Source: CAYYFX01 sp046330135 (GTDB lineage: Bacteria > ARS69). From it: a DNA stretch of 64,000 nucleotides. Location: assembly GCA_046330135.1 (NCBI GenBank), contig JAXLTI010000003.1:1178001-1242000 (forward strand), in the 5' to 3' direction. The notes under the pieces are model-generated. The model searched no databases and was not told the DNA's origin. It saw only the letters and a program-made list of their open reading frames with translations. Below are positions 7,876 to 15,816 of this stretch, one piece after another (position 1 is the stretch's first letter; each line of letters begins with the position of its first letter). A program made the position numbers and the translations under genes.

Positions 7876-8267
7876 CAGTTCCTGCACGCGATGAGCGCGT
7901 CGTCGGCTCGGCGGCGCGTGCTTCCGCATCGAACGGGCGCCCTACGGCGTCCAGCCTCCGGACGCCGCGTGTCAGCCGTCTCGCGACGGGTCCCGGAGCG
8001 ACTCCGCGCCCGCAGGTCTCGACCGCCACGACCCGGCATCAGTCTCGCCTCGGGGCCGGCCTCTTCGACGCGGCTTCGCGGAGTCGCCGGAGCCACGGAT
8101 GGCGGAGGCGACGGAGCGGGAGGGCGCTGCGGCCAGACGGCTGACCCGTCCGAGGCGAAGAGGCCGGCCCCGAGGCGAGACGGGCGACCCCCGACGCGGC
8201 TCCGAGGCGAGACGGGCGACCCCCGACCCGGCTCCGAGCGCGTGGCCTCGAGGCGAGACGGACCAGC
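7876..8267. repeat. repeat-rich spacer with a 26 bp inverted repeat and 32 bp tandem units
   Basis: This gap between convergent genes holds no credible gene. A perfect 26 bp inverted repeat pairs 8042-8067 with 8156-8181 (arms begin GTCTCGCCTCGG and CGAAGAGGCCGG). Units of 32 bases starting CGAGGCGAGACGGGCGAC begin at 8171 and 8203, with a truncated piece at 8235 and a further partial copy at 8249. Bases 7930-7966 resemble part of dispersed repeat copy A. Bases 8094-8116 match 4340-4362 in reverse complement with one difference. The region may act as a bidirectional terminator, but no T-run is present. Confidence 0.65.
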
Positions 8268-10061
8268 CTACGGGTGCAGCGGCCAGAGGACGGGGATGAG
8301 GAGGCTGCCGACGATCCAGAAGAGGATCGCGAGGGGGAGGCCGGCGCGCACGAAGTCCATGAAGCGGTAGCCGCCCGCGCCGTAGACCATCAGGTTCGTC
8401 TGGTAGCCGACCGGCGTGGCGAACGCCATCGACGATCCGAACATGATCGAGAGGAGGAGCGGCCAGGGGCTCACGCCGAGGTGCGTCGCCGTGGCCAGCG
8501 CGATCGGCGAGAGGAGGACCGCGCAGGCCGCGTTCGAGATGAACGACGTGAGGATCGTAGCGCCGGCGAACATCACGGGCACGACGGCGGCGGGGCCCAG
8601 GGCGGCGGCGGCGTGACCGATGCCGGCCGCGATCATGTCATCCACGCCGGACTTCTCGATCGCGGCGCCGAGCGGGAACATCCCGCCGAGCAGGAAGATC
8701 ACCATCCAGTCGATCGACTCGTGCGCCTCCTTCACGTGGAGGCAGCCGGTCAGGACCATCGCGAGCGATCCGAGGAGCGCGGCGGGGAGGATCGGCAGCA
8801 GCCCGCTCCCGGACGAGACGATGACGAGTCCCATGATCACCGCGGCCGCGACGGCGTGACCGCGGCGCACCTGCGGAACGGACACCTCGCGCAGCACGAT
8901 GAAGTCCGGATGCTCGGCGTAGCCCTCGATCGCGTCGCGCCGTCCCTGCAGGAGCAGCGTATCGCCCGCCTCGAGCGGCGTGTCCACGATCCCCGACGTG
9001 AGCGTCTTGCCGTGCTTCCGCAGCGCGAGGACGAAGACCCCGTAGCGACGCCGGAAGTCCGCGTCGCGGATCGAGCTGCCGATCAGCTCGGACCCCGGTG
9101 GCACGAGCGCTTCGGAGATGGCGGTGGCCTCCGACGCGAGGTCGCGGTCGGCGAAGCGACGCTCGCCCGCGGGCGTCAGCCCCAGCTCCTTGAGGCGGAG
9201 GATCTCGTGGGCGTCGCCGCGCACCAGGAGGCGATCCTCGGGGAGCAGGCGGGTGTCGCGAATTCCGAACCAGCGCTCCTCGTCCCCGCGCGCGATCTGC
9301 AGGACGTCGATTCCGTAGCGCTCGCGCAGGCGCGTCTCGAGCGGCGACTGGCCGATCAGCGGCGATCCCGGACGCACGACGAGCGTCGAGAGGTAGTTCG
9401 ACAAGCGGTACTTTTGCGTCAACCCCGTGGTGTCGTCGTTGGCGGGGAGGAGCCGCCGCGCGATCAGCGTCACGTAGGCCAGCGAGAGCAGGAGGAACAC
9501 GAAACCCAGCGGCGCCGGCGCGAACAGCGGCAGGGCGCCGAGCCCGTGCGTGGCCGCGAATTGCGCCACGACGACGTTCGTCGACGTGCCGATGACCGTG
9601 ACGGTACCGCCCGCCATCGCCATGAACGAGAGCGGCATCATCGTGTGCGAGACGGGGACCTTGCACTCGCGGGACAGGGCGAGCGTGATCGGGAGGAAGA
9701 CGGCCACCGTGGCCGTGTTGCTGACGAACGAAGAGACGAGACCCACGGTGAGCATGAGGAGGGCGATGGCGAGCCACGCCTTGCCGCCGGCGAGCCCCAC
9801 GATCCCGCGCGTGAGGTGGTTGACCACGCCGGTGCGCGTGAGCCCCGCGCCGAGGATGAACATGGCGGCGATCGTGACGGTCGCGGGGTGGCTGAATCCG
9901 GAGAGCGCCTCGGTCACGTCGGGGAAGGCCGGGCGGAACAGGCCGACGACCATGAGGAGCGACAGCACGACGATCGCGACCACGTCGGCGCGGAGCTTCT
10001 CGAGTCCGAAGAGCACCAGCGTCACGACGACGATGAGGATGACGAGGACGGCGTCGAGCAA
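8268..10061 (-). CDS. SLC13/DASS-type anion transporter with two internal TrkA_C (RCK_C) domains
   Basis: The 597-residue membrane protein has two transmembrane halves separated by a soluble region (about 205-395) made of two RCK_C-like domains. Conserved loops include SNTATVAVFLP in the first half and SNAACAVLL plus ATPVGYQTNLMVY in the second, which are diagnostic of the SLC13 superfamily. Bacterial proteins with this architecture are usually annotated as sulfate or sodium:sulfate/dicarboxylate permeases. The true substrate cannot be read from the sequence, and the RCK_C domains suggest ligand control. The ATG follows a GGGAGCGAG site. It is likely co-oriented with the FprA-like gene upstream, 21 bases away. 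Confidence 0.85.
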   Translation of the reverse strand: MLDAVLVILIVVVTLVLFGLEKLRADVVAIVVLSLLMVVGLFRPAFPDVTEALSGFSHPATVTIAAMFILGAGLTRTGVVNHLTRGIVGLAGGKAWLAIALLMLTVGLVSSFVSNTATVAVFLPITLALSRECKVPVSHTMMPLSFMAMAGGTVTVIGTSTNVVVAQFAATHGLGALPLFAPAPLGFVFLLLSLAYVTLIARRLLPANDDTTGLTQKYRLSNYLSTLVVRPGSPLIGQSPLETRLRERYGIDVLQIARGDEERWFGIRDTRLLPEDRLLVRGDAHEILRLKELGLTPAGERRFADRDLASEATAISEALVPPGSELIGSSIRDADFRRRYGVFVLALRKHGKTLTSGIVDTPLEAGDTLLLQGRRDAIEGYAEHPDFIVLREVSVPQVRRGHAVAAAVIMGLVIVSSGSGLLPILPAALLGSLAMVLTGCLHVKEAHESIDWMVIFLLGGMFPLGAAIEKSGVDDMIAAGIGHAAAALGPAAVVPVMFAGATILTSFISNAACAVLLSPIALATATHLGVSPWPLLLSIMFGSSMAFATPVGYQTNLMVYGAGGYRFMDFVRAGLPLAILFWIVGSLLIPVLWPLHP

Positions 10062-10082
10062 ACTCGCTCCCGGGTCTTGGGA

Positions 10083-11492
10083 TCAGCCGCGGCGCGCGGC
10101 GGAATCTTCCGCCAGCGCTGCGAGCATCTCGTCGATGGAGAGGAAGCGCTCGCGGATCTTCCCCAGGGCGCGGCCGCGCTCCTCCTCCAGGCGATCCAGG
10201 CGCTTCCAGTCGTCGAAGGTCACGAAGCGCACGCCGCGCCGGCCGAGGAGCTCCGGGAGGGCGCTCGGCTCCGCGGGGGCCGCGCCGGTGACGCCGTCCG
10301 GCAAATCCGACGACATGAGGGCCACGGTGGCCGCGGAGTCGCCCTTGTTCGTGCCGATCAATCCCGACGGCCCGCGCTTCGCCCAGCCAACGACGTACTC
10401 GCCGGCGCGCGCCGGCCCGCCGGCGGCCTCGGTGACGCGCCCGTCGAGGTTGGCGACGATGCCGCGGCGCTCGTCGAACGGAACGCCCGGCACGGCCACG
10501 CCGTGGTAGCCGATCGCGCGGAACACGAGGCCCACCGGGAGCACGCGCCGCTCGCCGGTGCCCTTCGCGCGAACGCCCCGCTCGTCGCGGACGAGCTCGT
10601 TCCGCTCGACCTCCACTCCGCTCACGCGTCCCGCGCTCTCGATCAGCCGCACCGGGGACGCGCAGAAGAGGAGCCGGATCTTCCGCGGCGCCCCGCGCTC
10701 CCCTTCGGCCACCTTCTTCTCGAGGTACTCGAGATTCTTGCGGGCGTTCGTGTCGTCCTCGATCTCGCGCCGCGTGGCGTCGTCGATGGGGAGCTGCGCG
10801 GGGTCCACCACGAGGTCGACCCCCTCGAGCGTGCCCAGCTCCTCGATCTCCTTCGGCGAGAAGGCCGCCTGGGCCGCGCCGCGACGTCCGATGACCCAGA
10901 CCTCGCGCACGCCGCTCCTGCGGAGGGCGGCGAGCGCGTAGTCCGTGATGTCCGAGTCCGCGAGCTCCTCCGGGTCCCGCGCGAGGATCCGCGCGACGTC
11001 CATCGCCACGTTGCCGACGCCGAACACCGCGGCCCCCCTCACGGAGAGGTCGTAGACCCCTTCGCGATGGTCCGGATGCCCGTTGTACCAGCCGACGAAC
11101 TCCGTGGCGCTGTGGCTCCCCGCCAGGTCCTCGCCCGGCACGCCCAGCCGGCGATCCGTCTCCGCGCCCATGGCGTACACGATCTGGTCGTACAGGCCGC
11201 GGAGATCGTTCACCGAGACGTCGGCGCCCAGGCGGACGTTGCCGAAGAAGCGAAACGCGGGGTTCGCCGCGGTCTTCTCGTAGACCTTGATCACCGATTT
11301 CATCTTCTGGTGATCGGGGGCGACTCCGTAGCGCACGAGCCCGTAGGGGGTGGGCAGCCGATCCAGGACGTCCACGCGGACGGCCAAGTCCTTCTCGCGG
11401 AAGAGGGCCTCCGCGGCGTAGAAGCCGGCGGGCCCGGAGCCCACGATGGCGACTCGGAGCGGGCGCTCGGGGCTGCCTGGGCCGGTCTTCAC
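10083..11492 (-). CDS. ferredoxin--NADP+ reductase, FprA/adrenodoxin-reductase type
   Basis: The 469-residue flavoprotein should transfer electrons between NADPH and ferredoxin. The N-terminus has an FAD-binding GSGPAGFYAAE motif (residues 18-28), followed by the family blocks DRLPTPYGLVRYGVAPDH and FGVGNVAMDVARIL (NADP-binding). The C-terminal GWAKRGPSGLIGTNKGD block is also characteristic of FprA and mitochondrial adrenodoxin reductases. The frame is open further upstream, but GTG at 11492 has GGAGG ten bases before it and gives the usual length. It is divergent from a second, unrelated type of ferredoxin reductase at 11839. Confidence 0.9.
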   Translation of the reverse strand: MKTGPGSPERPLRVAIVGSGPAGFYAAEALFREKDLAVRVDVLDRLPTPYGLVRYGVAPDHQKMKSVIKVYEKTAANPAFRFFGNVRLGADVSVNDLRGLYDQIVYAMGAETDRRLGVPGEDLAGSHSATEFVGWYNGHPDHREGVYDLSVRGAAVFGVGNVAMDVARILARDPEELADSDITDYALAALRRSGVREVWVIGRRGAAQAAFSPKEIEELGTLEGVDLVVDPAQLPIDDATRREIEDDTNARKNLEYLEKKVAEGERGAPRKIRLLFCASPVRLIESAGRVSGVEVERNELVRDERGVRAKGTGERRVLPVGLVFRAIGYHGVAVPGVPFDERRGIVANLDGRVTEAAGGPARAGEYVVGWAKRGPSGLIGTNKGDSAATVALMSSDLPDGVTGAAPAEPSALPELLGRRGVRFVTFDDWKRLDRLEEERGRALGKIRERFLSIDEMLAALAEDSAARRG

Positions 11493-11838
11493 GGGTCGGG
11501 GGCCTCCGCTGAGCCTCGATTTCTGGAAACGCCCCTCGTATATTGGGGCAGCTTCGTCCCGGAAGCGAAGGGCCAGCCCTCGTTTCCGAGCGGTCCGCCC
11601 CGCGGTCTCGCCCCCGCCGAGCCGAGCCGCGCCGAGCCTACCGGAAAGGCGCCCACGTGTCGAACGAGCGCCGCCCCGGTGGCCACCGAAGTGACCGGGG
11701 GCAGGGAGGCTCCATGGGCTTCCGCAGGGCCGTCGGCACGCTCGGCGAGCTCGCGCCCCCCCCGGCGTCGCTCCTCGCAGATCGTCCACGGAATCTCCGC
11801 GTCCCGGCTGGTCCGCCCCTCGAGGAGGAGGAAGCTCC
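11493..11838. other. divergent spacer between the two ferredoxin reductase genes
   Basis: Apart from the AT-rich island at 11537-11544 and the possible small frame at 11714, nothing definite is seen. If transcription starts near 11551, the FNR transcript has an unusually long leader of nearly 290 bases for this compact genome. A GC-rich run with repeated GAGCC triplets lies at about 11616-11638. Confidence 0.45.
11537..11544. promoter_or_regulatory. AT-rich island, candidate shared -10 region of divergent promoters
   Basis: CGTATATT is the only AT-rich spot in this spacer. On the plus strand TATATT (11539-11544) has TCGATT 17 bases upstream. On the minus strand TATACG overlaps it and could serve the FprA-type gene. 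Both are hypotheses based on position and composition. Confidence 0.4.
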
Positions 11839-11842
11839 ATGA
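11714..11842 (+). CDS. possible 42-residue small protein or leader peptide before the FNR gene
   Basis: This short frame begins ATGGGCTTC and has GGGAGG four bases upstream. Its TGA overlaps the ATG of the ferredoxin reductase gene (ATGA), as real neighbours do in this genome. The first 21 codons all end in G or C, as in neighbouring genes, but the second half does not. The product has no recognised motif and ends with a run of four glutamates followed by Ala-Pro. An earlier in-frame GTG at about 11657 is possible. It could be a translational-coupling leader, a small protein, or chance. Confidence 0.3.
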   Translation: MGFRRAVGTLGELAPPPASLLADRPRNLRVPAGPPLEEEEAP

Positions 11843-12714
11843 ACCAAACGGTCATGCGCCTCCAGGACTACGACATCGAGACGCGCTACCGCGCCGTGGT
11901 CGTGTCCAGCGAACGGATCACTTCCGACGAATCCGACGAGGACGTGCGCGAGCTCGTCCTCGACATCGATCGCCCGGATTTCCCGTACGAGCTCGGCCAG
12001 AGCATCGCGGCGATCGTGCCCACCGGCCCTCCGCTCGAGGCGAAGCAGCAGGTGCGCCTCTACAGCGTCGCCGATCTGCCCGAGAGGAACCCGGCGGGCC
12101 GCCCGCGCATCAAGATCGCGGTGCGCCGCTGCTTCACCATCGACGAGCGCACCGGCGCGCGGCGCCCCGGCCTGGTCTCGAACTACCTGTGCGATCTCCG
12201 GCCCGGCCACACGATCGAGGTCTGCGGCCCCTTCGGGATCCCGTTCGAAGTGCCGCAGGAGCCCGAGGCCACGCTCATCCTCATCGCCACGGGCACCGGC
12301 ATCGCGCCGTTCCGCGCGTTCGTGAAGCACATCTATCGCAACGTGCCGGGATGGAAGGGGAAGGTCTGGCTCTTCTACGGCGGGAAGACGGGACTGGATC
12401 TCCTGTACATGAACGACAAGAACGACGACTTCGCGCAGTATTGCGACGAGGAGACGTTCGAGGCGTTCAAGGCGCTGAGTCCGCGTCCGGCGTGGTCCGA
12501 CCCGATCGCGTGGGACCACGTCATCGCGCAGCGCTCGGACCAGCTCTGGGAGATGCTGTCGAGCCCGACGACGCGCGTGTACGTCGCCGGGCTGGAGCAG
12601 ATGCGCGACGAGCTCGACCTGGTCTTCTCGGCCGTCGCCGGGGCCAAGGAGTCCTGGCAGCGCCGCAAGGCGGAGCTCATGGATGCCGGGCGCTGGGTGG
12701 AGCTCCTGTACTGA
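11839..12714 (+). CDS. ferredoxin--NADP+ reductase, plant type
   Basis: The 291-residue product resembles plant and cyanobacterial FNR. An FAD domain contains RLYSV (73-77) and GLVSNYL (111-117), and an NADP domain contains GTGIAPFRAF (152-161) and YVAGLEQM. The chain ends in a tyrosine, which in plant-type FNRs stacks on the flavin and controls hydride transfer. It should link NADP(H) to ferredoxin or flavodoxin in the cytoplasm. The ribosome binding site is strong (GAGGAGGAGGAAG). It is followed by a dihydroorotate-dehydrogenase-like gene on the same strand and faces an FprA-type reductase on the other, so this locus encodes both structural classes of ferredoxin reductase. Confidence 0.92.
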   Translation: MNQTVMRLQDYDIETRYRAVVVSSERITSDESDEDVRELVLDIDRPDFPYELGQSIAAIVPTGPPLEAKQQVRLYSVADLPERNPAGRPRIKIAVRRCFTIDERTGARRPGLVSNYLCDLRPGHTIEVCGPFGIPFEVPQEPEATLILIATGTGIAPFRAFVKHIYRNVPGWKGKVWLFYGGKTGLDLLYMNDKNDDFAQYCDEETFEAFKALSPRPAWSDPIAWDHVIAQRSDQLWEMLSSPTTRVYVAGLEQMRDELDLVFSAVAGAKESWQRRKAELMDAGRWVELLY

Positions 12715-12765
12715 CGCTCGTTCCGCGGCGATGCGCTGCGCCGCGGGAGCCGAAGGAGGCTCATC

Positions 12766-13758
12766 GTGGACCTCTCGACGACGTATCTGGGTCTCGAGCT
12801 CCCGCATCCGTTCATGGGCGGCGCCTCGCCGCTCACGCGCGACCTGGACCTCGTGCGGAGACTCGAGGACGCGGGCTCGGCGGCGATCGTCATGCACTCC
12901 CTGTTCGAAGAGCAGATCGCGCGCGAGCCCGCGGTGGCGCGGCGCGTCATCGAGGTCCGCGGCGAGCCCACGGCGCGCTCCCCCCTGCCGGAGGCCCACG
13001 AGTACGCGCTGGGCCCCGAGGAGTACCTGGAGCAGGTGCGACGGATCCGGGAGGCGGTGTCGGTGCCCGTCGTCGCCTCGCTGAACGGGACCACCCCCGG
13101 GAGCTGGCTGGAGTACGCGTCGCTCCTCGAGGAGGCCGGCGCGCACGCGCTCGAGATGAACGTCTACCTCGTGGCGACGGACCCGAAGGAAACCAGCCTC
13201 GACGTCGAGGACCGCGTCGTCGAGATCGTCCGGGGCGCGGTGGAGCAGGTGGACATCCCGGTCGCGGCGAAGCTCGGGCCGCACTACTCGGCGCTCGCGA
13301 ACTTCGCGCGCCGGCTGGAGGTGGCGGGGGTGAAGGGGCTCGTGCTCTTCAACCGCTTCCATCAGCCCGACATCGACGTGGACGAGCGCGACGTGTCTCC
13401 GAAGGTCACGCTGTCCGATTCGGGGGAGCTCCTGCTGCGTCTCCGCTGGCTCGCCATCCTCTCCGACCGGATCGCCGCTTCGCTCGCCGTGAGCGGTGGG
13501 GTGCACGAGACGACGGACGCGGTCAAGGCGGTGATGGCGGGCGCGCACGCGGTGCAGATGGTCTCGGCGCTCCTGCGCAGCGGGCCCGAGCACCTGCGCA
13601 CGGTGCGCGAGGGCGTTTCCCGCTGGCTGGTCGAGCGGGGCTACGAGTCCATGCGGGCGCTGCGCGGAAGCATGGGCCTCACGCGGTGCCCGGATCCCCA
13701 GGCGTTCGAGCGGGGCCACTACCTCCGCGTGCTGCAGAGCTGGCGCGGGCTGGTCTGA
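12766..13758 (+). CDS. dihydroorotate dehydrogenase-like FMN-barrel protein
   Basis: The 330-residue product is a TIM-barrel flavoprotein of the dihydroorotate dehydrogenase superfamily. Visible features are TTYLGLELPHPFMGGASPLT at the N-terminus, VPVAAKLGPHYSALANFA in the middle, and SGGVHETTDAVKAVMAGAHAVQM in the FMN phosphate-binding region. In many bacteria such proteins are found near ferredoxin-dependent oxidoreductases rather than in pyrimidine operons. The ferredoxin reductase upstream fits that pattern, so dihydroorotate should not be assumed as substrate. The start is a GTG with GAAGGAGG ten bases upstream. Confidence 0.8.
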   Translation: MDLSTTYLGLELPHPFMGGASPLTRDLDLVRRLEDAGSAAIVMHSLFEEQIAREPAVARRVIEVRGEPTARSPLPEAHEYALGPEEYLEQVRRIREAVSVPVVASLNGTTPGSWLEYASLLEEAGAHALEMNVYLVATDPKETSLDVEDRVVEIVRGAVEQVDIPVAAKLGPHYSALANFARRLEVAGVKGLVLFNRFHQPDIDVDERDVSPKVTLSDSGELLLRLRWLAILSDRIAASLAVSGGVHETTDAVKAVMAGAHAVQMVSALLRSGPEHLRTVREGVSRWLVERGYESMRALRGSMGLTRCPDPQAFERGHYLRVLQSWRGLV

Positions 13759-13777
13759 GCGCGGCGCCTCAGGCCAG
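13750..13777. terminator. hairpin across both stop codons of convergent genes
   Basis: CTGGTCTGAG (13750-13759) pairs with CTCAGGCCAG (13768-13777) with one G-U wobble around the loop CGCGGCGC. The stem can be lengthened on its outer side by two to three pairs. It spans the stops of both genes and may terminate transcription from either side. No T-run is present. Confidence 0.5.
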
Positions 13778-14350
13778 CTCCAGCTCGATTCGCTCCACCT
13801 TCACGAGCGGATGTCCCGCCAGGCGCCGTCGCGCGTCGATCACCAGGTCCACCCGCCCTCCGACGGTTCCCGCCCCGTCGCACTCGTAGTGGTGCGCCGG
13901 CGCGTACGCTTCGATCCCCACGCTGGTCTCGTCCACGCGCTCCCGCGGCTCGCCGCCCTCGCGCGTGACGCCCTCCGGCAGAGCGGAGAGGAGAGCCTGG
14001 ATCTCCTGCGTGTAACGCGGGGCGTACGCCCGGTAGTGGAACGCGAATCGCGAGCTCCGGATGGCGCGCACCTCCGCCAAGCGGACGTCGTGCGCGGCGA
14101 GGTCCGCCTTCCGGCGCTCGAAGAGCGCGCGCACCGCCTCGTCCACGACGGCGTGGCAGATCGGCGCATGCAGCCCCACCATCTCGCGCAGGCGCTCGCC
14201 GATCGTCGCGCGGATGCCTTCCTCGTGACTGAAGTAGAGCTTCCCGGAGACTCCCGCGCCGAGAACGAGCCCGAGCAGGAGCCCGTGGCTCCGCTCGAAG
14301 TGGCCCTCCACGGCGACTTCGTAGAACGCATCCGAGGGTACGGACGTCAT
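13769..14350 (-). CDS. uncharacterised protein at the end of the arginine deiminase operon
   Basis: The function of this 193-residue soluble protein is not recognised. It has no signal peptide, no membrane segment and no familiar catalytic motif. The N-terminal half includes the hydrophobic stretch SHGLLLGLVLGAGVSGKLYF; the C-terminal half is rich in charged residues and ends VKVERIELELA. It starts ten bases after the antiporter stop, so it is co-transcribed with arcA, argF and the antiporter and probably belongs to the same physiological task. Coding confidence is high from spacing and codon pattern. Confidence 0.7.
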   Translation of the reverse strand: MTSVPSDAFYEVAVEGHFERSHGLLLGLVLGAGVSGKLYFSHEEGIRATIGERLREMVGLHAPICHAVVDEAVRALFERRKADLAAHDVRLAEVRAIRSSRFAFHYRAYAPRYTQEIQALLSALPEGVTREGGEPRERVDETSVGIEAYAPAHHYECDGAGTVGGRVDLVIDARRRLAGHPLVKVERIELELA

Positions 14351-14360
14351 GATCGTCCTC

Positions 14361-15740
14361 CTAGCGGAAGAAGAGGAGCGTCACGATCAGGAACGACGGG
14401 ACGAGCACGGGGACGGAGTAGCGCAGCATGTACCCGAAGAAGGACGGCATCCTCACTCCCGCCTCCTCGGCGATCGACTTGACCATGAAGTTCGGCGCGT
14501 TCCCGATGTAGCTGATCGCTCCCATGAACACGGATCCGGCGGAGATGGCCTCCAGGATCCGCACGAAGTCCGCGTGGGCCGCCGCCGGGCCGTGGCCGAG
14601 CAGCGCGGGGACGGCGCTCTCGGGGACGCCGAGCTCGCCGAGCGCCCCGTGGAAGAAGGTGAGGTACGTGGGCGCATTGTCGAGGAAGCTCGAGAGCCCG
14701 CCGGACGCCCAGAAGAAGTGCGCCGGATCGCGGACGGCGCCGACGAACGCCGCGAGAGCGCCGTGCTCGCCGGCCCGGAGGATGAGCAGCGCCGGCACGA
14801 TCGTGACGAAGATGCCGGCGAAGAGATACGCCACCTCGCGCATCGGTCCGAAGCCGAACTCGTTCTTCACCCGGATCGCGCGCCGCGTGGTCCGGATCGA
14901 CAGCACGCCCGCGAGGATCAGCACCGCATCCCGCACGAGGTCCTGGAGCGCGAGGTCGATGTGCCCGTAGATCCGGAGCCGACCGAGGTCGACCGCGCCG
15001 GAGAAGAGAACGGCGCCCATGATCAGCGCGAGGAAGGCGAAGTTGTGCGCCCCCTCGAGCCGGACCCTCTCGACGTCGCCGCCCGCGGTCGCGGGGAGCG
15101 GGGCCTCCGTGCGCATCAGGCGCCCGTCCCACCACCAGAACACCGCGAGGACGAGCAGGGCCACCACCAGGGTCGGCAGCAGCAGCGCCCGCGTGACCCA
15201 GAAGAACGGGACGCCGTGGAGGAAGCCGAGGAAGAGGGGCGGGTCCCCGAGCGGGGTCAGCGCCCCGCCCACGTTCGACACGAGGAAGATGAAGAAGCAG
15301 ATCACGTGGGCGCGCCGGCGCCGCCACGCGTTCGCGCGCAGCACGGGCCGGATCATCACCATGGACGCGCCGGTCGTACCGATCCACGACGCGAGGAGCG
15401 TCCCCACGAGGAGCAGCACCACGTTCACGCGCGGCGTGCCGTGAGGCGTGCCCCCCACGTAGATGCCGCCCGCGACCGTGAAGAGCGACCCCAGCACGAT
15501 GATGAACGGGACGTAGTCCACCACGAGGATGTGGACGATCTCCTGGACCGCGCGATCGCCGTGGGCGGCCACGAAGGGCACAGCGAGCGAGAGCGCCCAG
15601 AACGCCGAGACCTTCGGGTAGTGCCGGTGCCAGAAGCGCGGCGCAACCAGCGGGAAGAACGCGATGGAGAGCAGCATGCCGGCGAACGGCAGCATGCTCC
15701 ACAGCGGAAGGACGGTGCCGAGCGCGTCGACCTCACTCAT
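14361..15740 (-). CDS. CitMHS_2/NhaD-like membrane antiporter
   Basis: The 459-residue protein has about eleven hydrophobic segments and belongs to the ion transporter superfamily. Recognisable loops are GTTGASMVMIRP and SNVGGALTPLGDPPLFLGFLHG in the first half, and SSFLDNAPTYLTF and NAPNFMVKSIAEEAG in the second. Relatives are annotated as sodium:proton antiporters or putative citrate transporters. It is the third gene of an operon with arginine deiminase and ornithine carbamoyltransferase, where an arginine/ornithine exchanger (ArcD) would be expected. It is not a recognisable ArcD, so a role in exporting an ion or product of the pathway is inferred only from position. Confidence 0.8.
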   Translation of the reverse strand: MSEVDALGTVLPLWSMLPFAGMLLSIAFFPLVAPRFWHRHYPKVSAFWALSLAVPFVAAHGDRAVQEIVHILVVDYVPFIIVLGSLFTVAGGIYVGGTPHGTPRVNVVLLLVGTLLASWIGTTGASMVMIRPVLRANAWRRRRAHVICFFIFLVSNVGGALTPLGDPPLFLGFLHGVPFFWVTRALLLPTLVVALLVLAVFWWWDGRLMRTEAPLPATAGGDVERVRLEGAHNFAFLALIMGAVLFSGAVDLGRLRIYGHIDLALQDLVRDAVLILAGVLSIRTTRRAIRVKNEFGFGPMREVAYLFAGIFVTIVPALLILRAGEHGALAAFVGAVRDPAHFFWASGGLSSFLDNAPTYLTFFHGALGELGVPESAVPALLGHGPAAAHADFVRILEAISAGSVFMGAISYIGNAPNFMVKSIAEEAGVRMPSFFGYMLRYSVPVLVPSFLIVTLLFFR

Positions 15741-15816
15741 GGTCGTCCCCCGGGGGGCGCCCCGCGGATCTTCCGGAGGCGGAGCGCCGCGAGGCGCCGG
15801 CCCGAGACCTCCGGAA

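Noticed and set aside
12766..13758. Annotation as pyrimidine-synthesis dihydroorotate dehydrogenase (pyrD)
   Set aside because: Neighbours are ferredoxin reductases rather than pyrimidine genes, and the sequence matches the DHOD-like subgroup that is often linked to ferredoxin oxidoreductases.
8274..13889. Very long plus-strand frame (about 1870 codons)
   Set aside because: It runs antisense to the SLC13 and FprA-type genes and out of frame with the FNR gene. Composition is typical of a shadow frame and there is no domain.
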